Below, one piece after another: positions 1 through 22,740 of a DNA stretch of 64,000 nucleotides. The stretch's first letter is position 1; each line of letters begins with the position of its first letter. The DNA is taken from NCBI RefSeq assembly GCF_019175285.1, contig NC_056527.1, positions 106,987,746 through 107,051,745 on the forward strand, given 5' to 3'. The translations under genes were made by a program, and so were the position numbers. The notes under the pieces are model-generated. The model did not search any database. It was not told the origin of the DNA and worked only from the letters and a program-made list of their open reading frames with translations. The DNA is from Sceloporus undulatus. Taxonomy: Eukaryota; Chordata; Lepidosauria; Squamata; Phrynosomatidae.

Positions 1-2446
1 ATCCATTCTTCACTGAAAACAAACCCCCGGGCAACCTGTACAATGGCACACCAGATATGGTTCTCCTGAATGCTTTGGGATTGATCTTTGATGGAGAGAG
101 AGACTCCAGGTGACACCCGAGACACATTTCGGAATACCTCTGGGGCAACCTTCTTGTCAAAACTGTAAACCGAACCATCTCTGAGCGAAAAGGAATCAAA
201 ACTTCCCGAGCATCAGGTCTTTTCTGCTTCTTCGATCATTTGGAATGGAACCAGGTGATCTGCCACTAAGCAAAGGCATTGAAGCTACATCACCACCTTC
301 TGTTGTTAATGGAGGACATTTTGGATGCTTTTCAGAATACGGTCTTTCGACTCCCTGAAGCAACAGACTGAAAGGCCTTGTCCTGTGTTACAAACAGTTT
401 CTTTTCTTCAGATCACTTTGACAGAGCTCTATGCCTCCAGAAATAAATCTTGCCTAATTTCCCTGCATCTATTTTTAAAAGCTCTCTAATTCTTCACCTT
501 TGTATTAACTTTGTAGGTTTTCTCATTCTTTTCGGGGCAGCTATTCCACTCAGATCATCTCAAACCATTGGAGAGGTTTTACACCACAAATGGGACACCT
601 TTCTACCTTGTTGTGATTGTGGTGTAGGCTCAGAAGACAAAGAAAAACCATAACCTTGTGTAAGAGAACAGAAGGTGATTTTTGAAGGGAGACAGCAATG
701 GATTCAGGACAGAAGGGAAGAGCTTGGATTCCTTCGTGCAAGAGGGAAAGTGGATTAGGATATAATTCTTAAAGGAAGACGAACAAACAGACTTCTTAGC
801 TGTCTGATCCCCAAAGGACACAGCTGTGTGGGAGTGGAGGGCAGAAGCGTGTAACCCTATTCAGACAGACTGAAGACAGTTTCTAATAGACTTTGGAGAG
901 CCAGAAGGAAACTGCTGGCAAGAGTGATATAGTTGTCTAGATAGGAATGGAGAGACGTTTCAGAGGATGGTAGTGGTTTTTAGAGTGAGCAAAAGAAATT
1001 TTTGTTTCATTTTGTTTTTCTACTACAAGGGACAAGCAGGTGATTAGAAAACTAAACCTTAAGGCTAAGAAATTGTGGGCCTCTTGGCCTACCACTAAAA
1101 TCTGGTTGCCATTTGTGGTAGACAGATTCTTAGTTTAGAAGCCAAAGGGATGCATGATGAGAGGTGTTTGACTTAACACAACATTTGCAGCAAACTATTT
1201 GATAGAGCAGGGCTTGTCACCTTTTGCTCTGTTCTCAGAGTGTCCTAAGAAAATTTGCAGCTTGCCAGGTCTGTACATGCTAACAATTTTGGAGGGGTGT
1301 GTGTGTATGTTGGAGGTTCTCAAGGGACTTTTCCTCCTAGCAAAAGGGCAAAGCCAGCAACTCTCAAATTGCTGAGTGCCTCAAGATAGACGCATCGGTT
1401 CTTTATACAATTCCCTGAACTGTGAGAGAATGCTTGCACCCACATTTCTTAAGCTGATAACCTAACCCTCCGGGGGAAATTTTCACTTACTGAAATTATT
1501 TCAATGTTGTATATTTCTGAGGGCACCTGTGCAGGATTCAGACCATAGCATCTTGCATTTCTGTGTGTGGGGAGGACGATAGGTTAGGTTAAGTCCCTCT
1601 GCCCATTTAAAAGATGCTTTATTAGCAGAAGTAATGTGTGGGAGAGGGAAACATGTAACTCTTTAGGGGATTCTAGAGACTTAGGCTTTAAACTCATCAC
1701 CACTCATTTAAAAATCTAAAGGGATTTCAGGTTTTAATTAGAAAGATTGCCTAATCTCAGTGAATGGGCTATAATTGCTTTTTAACAAGACTATTAGAGA
1801 TTTTTTTTTCTAAACAAGGTAAGGAAAGGAGAAAGGGTTAGCAATTAGTGTGTGTGTTTTAAAGATCTCTTTATAGATTTCTTTAAAACACCTAGCAGAA
1901 ACTAAGCAGCTTGTCAATAATTACTCCATCCACAAACCTTCAATCATAATCTAGAGAGTCAAAGAATATTGGCTCCTACCCCTCTCTGTGTGAATTCAAT
2001 AACTTTAATTCCTATCCAGCAGAATGTAGGTGATTTGATTCCAAACACACTCTTCCTTCTTGGCTTAAAGTCTCTTTGCTGTGTGAAGGAAGCTGTTTCC
2101 CAGTCCTTAAAGTTACTAGTCCCTAACAATAAGAGAACCCCAAGCTAAGATTCACTACTGATAGGATTTCCATGTTGTTAGTTTCTACTTTTCTGTGGGT
2201 ATATTTAATGGAAAGTCTACCGCATCTTAATAAGGAGGCAAAAATTATGGTCGCAAAGAAGGCAGTTCTTTTGCTTTACGAATGGAGAAATTTGTTCAAA
2301 AATGTCTGCTGTATAGTTAAACTTGGAAATACCAGAATTATTCCATAGAACATGATTTTCTGGAAATTAAGGTGAGCTGAAACATTCAGGCTTGGCTTCA
2401 AGCAACAAAACCATCAAATCCTTCCTTCTCTTGGGAATCTAGGACC
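1..2446. other. Upstream of the GSG1-like gene; nothing recognised
   Basis: No exon, RNA gene or known repeat could be assigned. Short open frames near 450-821 look like chance. Untranslated exons or the promoter of the GSG1-like gene may lie here, but no CpG island or TATA-led block stands out. Confidence 0.4.
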
Positions 2447-14786
<12,340 letters not shown>

Positions 14787-14994
14787 AGGAAAGACCTTTG
14801 GGGTGAAAAGTTGCCCTCTTCCTTCATGTCTCTGTTCTTCTGACTTTTCCATTCACCTTTCCCACACCCATCTGACCATTACCCTCCCACTTTGACTCTG
14901 GTGTGACACTTGGTGGCTATTTCACAATGTACAGAAGCATTGGAGCCTTGTTTGCATTACAAACAAGCCGGGCAAGTAAACAGAGAGAAGTGTG

Positions 14995-15235
14995 AAGTCG
15001 AAGGCTTTCATGGCGGGCATCCATATTTTTTTGTGGGTTTTTGGGGCTATGTGGCCATGTCCTAGAAGAGTTTATTTCTGACGTTTCGCCAGCATCTGTG
15101 GCTGGCATCTTCAGGGAAAGATGCTTCTCTGAAGATGCCAGCCACAGATGCTGGCGAAACATCAGGAAGAAGCTCTTCTAGAACATGGCCACATAGCCCC
15201 AAAAACCCACAAAAAACTATGATCGTAAAAGTGTC
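14995..15235. mobile_element. Inverted pair of ribozyme-type repeats (Penelope-like)
   Basis: Two head-to-head copies: gtcgaaggctttcatgg... gccagcatctgtggctggca, then its reverse complement ending ccacaaaaaactatg. Each copy has a hammerhead-like core: minus strand 15114-15081 (CTGAAGA, stem TGCCAGC/GCTGGC, GAAA, CGTC) and plus strand 15129-15163 (same, with CATC). Class assignment rests on the ribozyme layout known from Penelope-like terminal repeats. Confidence 0.6.
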
Positions 15236-15389
15236 CCTTTTGCTAAGCTGGAAAAATCCGTTCGGCAAAAGAGACGTTTTTACAACCCTCTCCCATGCTT
15301 TTACAACTGGAAGGGAATGAAAATGCTTCAGTACTCCCCCCTCCTAAGTAACTGTGTTGAATTTAGAGAAATACAAAAGGTGGGGTTTT

Positions 15390-15660
15390 TAAGTGGTGGC
15401 ACTCCATCCGTGGAATGCTCTCCCCAGTGATACTCTCCTGGTGCCTATGTTGCAGTCTTTCCTGTGATTGGTGGAGGTCTTTTTATTCTCCCAGGAAAGC
15501 TAAGACCTGTGAATAGTGCTTTTAGACCGTAGCACTCTTCTGTTTTGCTGATGATTTTTATGTACTTTGGTTTTATATGGGATAGTGGTTTTTATCTTGG
15601 TTTTTTATTCTGTTCTGTCTCTAGCGGTTGTTGTTTCATTGTCTGTACTTCATGTTTTTA
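15390..15660 (+). mobile_element. LINE 3' region (L2/CR1 group)
   Basis: ctccatccgtggaatgctctccccagt and the following stretch resemble the end of a LINE ORF (PxLWNxLP-type) and its 3' region. Old and broken; family uncertain. Confidence 0.4.
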
Positions 15661-15710
15661 ATGTGTTGTAGCACTGAGAAGATAACTCTGGCTACTGGTT
15701 CTAAATCAGG

Positions 15711-15760
15711 AGGGAGGGAGGGAGGGAGGGAGGGAGGGAGGGAAGGAAGGAAGGAAGGAG
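15711..15760. repeat. (GGGA)n/(GGAA)n microsatellite
   Basis: About eight GGGA units followed by about four GGAA units. Confidence 0.95.
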
Positions 15761-15860
15761 TTGAACCTATGGATCAGAGCAATCCCCAGCCACATAAACA
15801 ATTGAAGCATTAATTAAATAATATCCTTATTTGGAGGGTAGCATAAATACAGATAATTGA

Positions 15861-16066
15861 GGCTGCTGCCACACTGCAGAATTAATGCAGTTTCACACTG
15901 CTTTAACCATCATGGCTCCATCCTATAGAATCCTGGGATTTATAGTTTGTTGTGGCACCAGAGCTCTCTGATAGAAAAGGCTAAATATCTCACAAAACTA
16001 CAAATCCCAAATTTTTATAGCATTTAGTCATGGTAGTTAAAGCAGTGTCAAACTGCAGACGCAGCC
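15861..16066. mobile_element. Foldback MITE, GGCTGC..GCAGCC family
   Basis: Ends ggctgctgccacactgcaga and ctgcagacgcagcc. The two halves (tttcacactgctttaacc, cctgggatttatagtttg) are inverted copies of each other. Many copies in this window; class perhaps PIF/Harbinger. Confidence 0.8.
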
Positions 16067-16120
16067 AAGATCTCTTCCATACTATACGTCTGTAGCACAT
16101 AGTACAGTATGCCATCTTCT

Positions 16121-16240
16121 AACGGAGCCTGGATGGCCATCTGTCGGGGATGCTTTGATTTGGATTTCCTGCGTGGCAGGAGGTTGGACTGGATGGCCCT
16201 TGCGGTCTCTTCCAGCTCTATGATTCTATGATTCTAACCT
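16121..16240 (+). mobile_element. CR1 LINE 3' end
   Basis: ggttggactggatggccctt, ctcttccagctctatgattctatgattct: the classic CR1 end with its 8-bp-type terminal repeats. Confidence 0.9.
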
Positions 16241-17178
16241 ACAGGGCACAGTTTACTAGGAAGCTGTGCTTGAATAAACCACACTGTAATAAGCAGGGGC
16301 TCAGTGGAAGCCATATTGTGTCCTTACATAGTTGGTATTTATTTGAAAGGCAATGTTTTAATGGACTGTGCCATGTTTAAGTTAGTTCTGTTTCGATCTT
16401 GTGCTTCAGGCATGCTAGCATCGTGTAATATTTATTGATCTATATTGTTGTACAGTATTTAAAAGGATTTCTCCCACCCACTGTTCAGGAAACAACTCTC
16501 CTAATAAACAGACTTGCAAAAGGTTGAAACCCATTAAAAGATCACTGAGGGGTGGTGAGAAACCAATAAAGGACAATAATAAATTGTGATAAATTACAAT
16601 ATGCTCATTAATTGTAGTTAGAAACATGAAAACAAAAATCTTCCAAGTAAAATGTTGTAATTATAGACTAGAATAAGAATGTCTTCAAATCACTCTTTAA
16701 AATCAGCATTGATGAGGTTGGTACATTTTTTCCTGAGGAAGGAATTCCAGAATTGTGGAGCTACCACCCAAAAGGCCATGTTTTCGATACCTGGCAGTCT
16801 CCTAGAAAGGATCATGGCACAGATCTCGCAGACTGTGTCCTTTGGGTGTCTGTTTGGATGAATGTCTTGCTGCAATCCATCAGTTCTTCTGACTTTGTGG
16901 AAGATTTGTTGTAGCTGTCAGGCTTTCAGCCCATTGGAAACTGCCCCTATAACAAACATTTGGCCTTATACTTAGAAGTTGCAGCAGGAGCCTGTTTTGT
17001 CACCATAATTTTATCCAGGAAAATTGTCAGTATCCATTCAGGTAATGGCATGAGATCCTGCGTGCTGTTACATGTGAGTAAGACCCACCAAACTCCACAT
17101 GGTTTATTTCTCAGTAATTCTGCATTCATCAAGCCTGTAAAGGTTAGCAATAAACACAATTGGCTCTTTGCAGACATA

Positions 17179-17375
17179 GGTCCAAAACACACTGCAGAAA
17201 TAATCCAGTCTGAGACCGATTTAACTGCCCTGGCTCAGTGCTTGGGAATCCTGTATTGTGAAACATTTAGCCTTCAGAGAAGTCACAAAAGTACAATACC
17301 CAGGATTCTCTAGCACTGAGCCTGGGCAGTTTAAACAGTCTCAAACTGGATTATTTCTGCAGTGTGTTTTGGACC
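17179..17375. mobile_element. Foldback MITE with perfect 31-bp inverted ends
   Basis: ggtccaaaacacactgcaga... is matched exactly in reverse at 17345-17375. Flanking ata on both sides fits a 3-bp target duplication. The interior halves also pair. Confidence 0.85.
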
Positions 17376-17889
17376 ATAGGTTTTTTTAGCTGCTACTGCA
17401 AAGCTCTCTTCTTCCTCCAGGCCATGGGTCATCCAGGTGTGTGAAGGGGAAATATCCACAGTCCTTCAGGCCGTCCCATGCTCCTTACTGCCACAGCAAA
17501 TCCCTTCCATCCTCAACTCTCTTGTTAAGTGTGTGTGCGTGTAAAATATGAAATGTGCCACTGAACTAAGGACTTTGGAGTAAGAGTCATTTAAATGTCC
17601 TGAAATGCTCAACTTTTCTAGTAATCAAGTTATCATTAGAGTACAAGCGTACTAAAATCCAGCTACCCTAAACATTGGATATCCTCCTTTCCAACATGTC
17701 AATGTGACTGAACTTGTGAGTGAAACCCAAGTATCTTTATGTATGTGATGTATATTATATACAGTTTTTTGTGCAGTAGAGTAGAAGGTATGGCCCTACC
17801 TAGTTTTTCCCATCAATAGCATTGGCTGTTTCAGACCTACATGTTTCTTCTCATGGATTTGGGTTTTTCTTGCGATCTTGGCCATGACC

Positions 17890-18015
17890 CAGAGCTTGGA
17901 AAAGTTACTTTTTGCAATGCAGTTCCCAAAATCCCTCCAGCCAGTATGACCAATGGTTATAGCAATTGGGAAATTCTGGGAGATGTAGTCCAAACAGTAA
18001 CTTTTCCAGGCTTTA
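17890..18015. mobile_element. Foldback MITE (gcttggaaaagttac family)
   Basis: Left end agcttggaaaagttact; right end agtaacttttccaggctt. Interior gttcccaaaatccctccagc pairs with gaaattctgggagatg. Related copies at 26455-26570. Confidence 0.7.
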
Positions 18016-18889
18016 TCATGGCATGACAAACAGTATTCCCTTCAACACTCCATCTCACATACTCTTCCCCCAAGCCTATTTGCAGCTGTGTCTGCTTTAT
18101 ATCATCTGCTTTGCTTCATGTAATTGTTTTCCATCTGTGGAGAATGAGGATGATCAGGACTTGTTAATTACTGCTTGATTAAAGGGATTAAAGAATTAAT
18201 CAGTGTCAGTCTGCTTCATTTCATAAGGAGTAAAGGCTGAGAAGGGAGAAGCACTGAGCAGGCAAGGAAAGTTGGTTTCCAAAAGGGATCAAGGATTCAA
18301 GGCAGGGCTGGAGGATTAGCATTATATAAACCCCATAGCAGAGGAAAAATAGGAAGCTGCCTTTTAATGAATGAGACCATGGATTCATCCATCTTAGTCC
18401 ATCACCAATGACTGGTAGGAAATCTCCAGAATTTCAAGTATGATTTTTTTTCTGCCCTTATTTGTTGATATTAAGGTCAAACATTGGACCTTTTGTATGC
18501 AGGTGGTCCAAGTATTGTGCCACCAAATAGTGGCAGATACTTATTTTTCTGGTAGAACTGTCCTTATGTCAGAATCTAATGTAGAAACAATTAAGAACAG
18601 GTCGGTTGGAACCAGAATTTCCAGAGAGATCCAATGTTCTCTTCCTAACAAAGGGGGCTGTGGCCTCACAAAGGATGGAGACATCTTAAATCACAGAAGA
18701 AGTACCTTTTTGTATTGCTAATGAAATTCACATTTTATCTCCTGGATTTTGGAATACTTGTCCCAATGCCACATGGCCAGAAGGAGGAGAAGCCTGCCTG
18801 CATAGATATCCCCCCATACTATCTCAACACAGAATAACACAGAGACCTGTGACAAACATTGTAATTTTTTAATAAAAAATGTCTCCTGT

Positions 18890-18990
18890 ATGATTTTCAA
18901 CACCTTTGCTTGATGAAGAAGCCATTGGAGCTTTGAAAGCTTGCACCATGAATTTTGTGCATTGTCGCTTGTCCGGATAAAGGTATCACT
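18890..18990 (+). mobile_element. Ribozyme-type dispersed repeat, decayed
   Basis: TTGATGA (18910-18916), stem AAGC/GCTT, GAAA (18935-18938), then GCTT. The hammerhead layout is kept, with one core base off. Confidence 0.45.
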
Positions 18991-19335
18991 ATTTTGTGGG
19001 TTTTGGATGTTATTGTACTCTGTTATATGGCCAACACAGCTACCCATTAATATGTTTCCAGAAATTCCAGAGTATGAAAACCTTACTTGTTTGAGAATAC
19101 AGTTCCCAGAATCCCCCAGCCAACATGGCCACTGTTGTTTCCACATTCTGTGAATTTCAGCGAGGCCAGAGCACATGCTTTCTACACAGATGGTCTCATA
19201 TGTTCAGCCCAAGTGTCTCAAGCTAAAACAAAACAAAACAAAAACCCTCTAGGAAAGATGCCACTTGGAGAACCCAGAAAACAGCTACTGGTCTCGAGTT
19301 CAAGAGATCATAGCCCTTCTCTCTTCTCTCGTAGA

Positions 19336-19707
19336 CGCATTACAGGCATGCCAAAGTGGCGTAGTAGGGTTGACTCGGTGCGTTTTAGGGTTGAGAAGGG
19401 CCGTCCCTTCCAGATGCCCCTAACCCTAATACGGACCGAGTCCATACAAAATGGCGGCACCCGTTCCACATGGGCGCCGCAATCTTGATGTAGCAGGTAC
19501 GTTGCGTCCGCACGTTACACGGCACATATGATGCCGCAAGTGCGCCATTGGCGCCTCTCGACATCATAATTGCGCCACAAAGAGAAGCGCCATTTTGGCA
19601 CTTCTTATTTGCAGCACGGTGGAGCCACGCGGTTTGGACGCTGGGGCTCCTCCGCGCTGCAAATGATGGCGGCAGCAGACCGCCCGTTTTGGGCGGCCTG
19701 TAATGCG
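19336..19707. mobile_element. CpG-rich inverted-repeat element, 372 bp
   Basis: Exact 12-bp ends cgcattacaggc / gcctgtaatgcg enclose unusually GC- and CpG-rich DNA (cgccgcaatcttg, tggcgcctctcg). Non-coding. Family unknown to me; its base composition is far from its surroundings. Confidence 0.65.
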
Positions 19708-19727
19708 CCCAAGACTTTTATCATAGT

Positions 19728-19921
19728 ACACTGTTATAGTGCTATATTATTCCACTTTAACTGCTATGGCTGCCTCTTATGGAACCCTGGGGTTTGTAGT
19801 TTAGTGAGGACTAAGGGCTCTCTGGCTGAGAGTTCTAAATACCCATACATAAACTACAAATCCCAGGATTCCAAGGAGGTAATAGCAGTTAAAATGGAAT
19901 AATATAGCGCTATAACAATGT
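19728..19921. mobile_element. Foldback MITE (cactgttatagtgctat family)
   Basis: Left arm cactgttatagtgctatatt, right arm atatagcgctataacaatg; the interior ggggtttgtagttta / taaactacaaatccca also pairs. Confidence 0.8.
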
Positions 19922-19964
19922 AATGTGATCTTGTCCCAAGCAGAGCCATATCACATTAAAAACA

Positions 19965-20165
19965 AACAGAATGGGGAAAATCCTTTTGTCAAATGGATTT
20001 TTCCAACTTATCTTTCCATCTCCACATGATGCTGAAACAAGTGTCCCTTTTGATTTTTCCAGTTTATCTTTCTGTCTTCGCATGATGCTGAAGCATGTAA
20101 AAATGTCCCTTTTGCCAAACAAATTTTTCCAGCTTGGCCAAAGGGACACTTTTAAAGTGGCAGGT
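19965..20165. repeat. Tandem-like copies of a dispersed repeat
   Basis: Three related blocks with tcccttttg..aaa.ggatttttccagctt and catgatgctga. Similar blocks occur at 11390, 15230-15330 and 39955-40010. Confidence 0.6.
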
Positions 20166-21643
20166 GAGGACACAGCTGTTGGTTGACCATTGTATTGAAT
20201 AATATTTGTTATTATCTATGATTCAGTTGTATTTCAGTCACTGAAAACACCTCTTCTCCCATGTAAGAAAGACACGGCTCTCTTGGTTGATTCCTTTTCA
20301 CTTTTTATTTCAAATTTAGTCCCCCAACTCTTTTTTTTTTAAAAAAAATCTTTTCTTATTACAAAAGAAAAGAAAGAAGAAAGTGGAGCTGGTCAATAAA
20401 TACTCAAAAGACATTCAAAATAAAATAACATCCATAAAATAATATTAATAATAATAACAATAACCACAATGATATCAAAGAACAACAATAATTAATAAAA
20501 CAACCCAGACTTGGAACAGATAAATTAAAAAAATAACTTATAAGGAAGAAACCTAATGGTTTATTTTATAAATATCCAGGAGCTATTAATGATAAATATC
20601 TGAAACTGGTGGATGGGTGGGTGCTAGGTCTAGCCATTGAAAGAGAGGTGGGGATCCTGTCGTTTGTCAGATAATGCTGCTCTACAGTTTCCATCATACT
20701 TGATCACTGCTGAGTCGAACCACAGTCGAAGCACAGGTTGCTTATCCCTGCATTGAATGGTATGGATTGAATTTCAATGTGCAATTAAAAAAAAAACAAC
20801 TAAATATCTCAGTCCACATATGGAAATCTAAAGCGGAAGATACTGGTCATATTTTGAATCCGTGCATTGGCCAAATTTAGGACAGTAAATAGACTACACA
20901 TTCTAGCATTAACTATTTTGAACCTGGTTTGATCCTGCTTTGCATCCTTTTGTTGCCTTTTAAAACAACTGGCTTGTTTGACAATATGTTCGTCCACCAG
21001 GGGGCACTGCTGGTAAAGGAAAATACAGCTTGTCTTGTCTGGTGAAAGGTTTTTAGTTGTGGAGGATGGAGGTAATTTTATAGTCTAGACTAAATTCTAC
21101 TTCTTACACTCTCGTTAGGAAGCAGTGTCCCACTCTGCTGAATACTTGCTTTGAAATGTTTTTCTGGCATTTTAAAACTCTTTGGAGTTTTAATTAATTA
21201 TCTGTCTGGTCAGATGATCAAACCTGCATAAATACGCATGTGAAAAATGCAATATTGAATGAGGAGGAAAAAACTAATTTCTGTTGCTGTCAGATAAGGC
21301 TTTTCTATCTTGTGACCTCCAGAGGTGATGGACTACAACCCCACAGTCCCCAAACCACCTGCTTGGATGATATTAGGATTGTAGTCCCAACACGTCTGGA
21401 GGGTCAAGGGAGGCTATTTTAGGCAATGTATGGAAATCTCATACTAAGCACCATCAGAGATGCATCCAGCATTGTTGTTATCATGCACTAAATGAAGTAG
21501 GTTTGCATGAGACTTGCACTAAAGAAATCTTGTTCCATCTTTAGGTACCACAGACCTTTGTAAGAAAGGTGGGGTGTAAGAAGGATGGTGCATACCTTTT
21601 TTTAAAGATGTGTACCTTTTCTAAGACGGTGTCTTAGACCATC

Positions 21644-21800
21644 TTGTTGTGTGTGTGCTGCGTACCTTCAAATTGTCTCTGACTTCTGGAAATCCTAATG
21701 CAAAAGTATCACGAGGTTTTCTTGGCAAGATTTGTTCAGAGGGCACTGCCCTTGCCTTTCTCAGAGGCTGAGAGACTGTGACTTGCTTAAGGTAAGCTTT
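21644..21800 (-). mobile_element. Sauria-type SINE, 3' part
   Basis: gtgctgcgtaccttcaaatt tail through gactgtgacttgcttaagg. The head is missing. Confidence 0.7.
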
Positions 21801-22575
21801 TTACAAAGCATCCTTGTGCAGCCCAATTAATTGTGTAGGGCACTGAGGTTTTTTTTAGCTGAACTAAGGGCTATGTGAAATCAGGATGTGGCTTAGTGAA
21901 TGCCTGGTCACCTCTCTTTGAGGTCTAAATGCCCTCCCTTCAAGGAATCCTTTTCCCTTCATCCAAAGCCCACAGGATTCCCAGTTCTATTGGAGGATCC
22001 TAGGAAATGTTTTTGAGCACAATTATTCTAGATGGAGGCATGACTTTGGCCTACTGGTCATAGCGCCTCTTCCCCCAGTGGAAACTGAGTCGATCATATA
22101 CACGGCAGGGAAAGATCAGTAAAGATGAGCATGATGTTTTTGATCTTTTTAAAACAGTAATCCCACACACTACATGCCACTAAAGGATTCCCTTATACAT
22201 GACACAGATCAATGCATATCATCCAGATTATAATGTTCCATTGATGCAAGGGAGAGAAATTTGGAAGAAAAACAAACACTCTCTCCCTAATTATTACCTC
22301 AAGCTCATATGGAGAATGAGATGAAATGGTTGTTTCAAGAGCAAAGAAGCTCCTACTTATTCCACAATGGCCACCCAGTGTAAGAAGGTGTGAGCTGTCC
22401 AAACGTCTCAGTTCCTCCCACCCAGCAGCATCCCCTAAAGGAGGAATCCAGTGGTGCCCATCTTATAGACTTCGTTGCACCCTTCTCCATAGGTTTTGCT
22501 GAAGCAGCATCCAAGAGTTCCAGGTTCGAAAGGAGGCTTTCCAAAATATCCGTGGTGGTTTTGTTTTCCTGCAGC

Positions 22576-22740
22576 TCACAGCTTGTTTCGGATCAGAACC
22601 AGCACACGTGCTGCCCAGTCTAGATAAAGGTGAAATGAGTGGACGATGGCATGTCCTGCCTGAACGACAGACCAGTGGGTGCCATGAGCTGGGAGAGTTG
22701 GCAAAGGGTCATTGGGCCGGGAGAGGCTGAGCTTCGTCAT
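22576..22740 (-). CDS. IL11: IL11 last coding exon
   Basis: Minus strand, after ..tctccccag; codes 54 residues and a TGA. MTKLSLSRPNDPLPTLPAHG is the C-D loop; THWSVVQAGHAIVHSFHLYL and DWAARVLVLIRNKL are helix D (human AWGGIRAAHAILGGLHLTLDWAVRGLLLLKTRL). The first minus-strand AATAAA below the stop is at 20560-20565. This would give a 3' untranslated region of about 2 kb, but I cannot show that it is used. Confidence 0.95.
   Translation of the reverse strand: MTKLSLSRPNDPLPTLPAHGTHWSVVQAGHAIVHSFHLYLDWAARVLVLIRNKL

Larger units (their letters stand above)
14787..22575. other. Intergenic region between the converging genes
   Basis: 7.8 kb holding both 3' untranslated regions (ends not fixed) and the repeats listed separately. 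16245-17178, 18180-18890 and 20180-21640 hold no recognised element apart from A/T-rich patches. 21010-22570 may be mostly the IL11 3' untranslated region. Confidence 0.7.
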
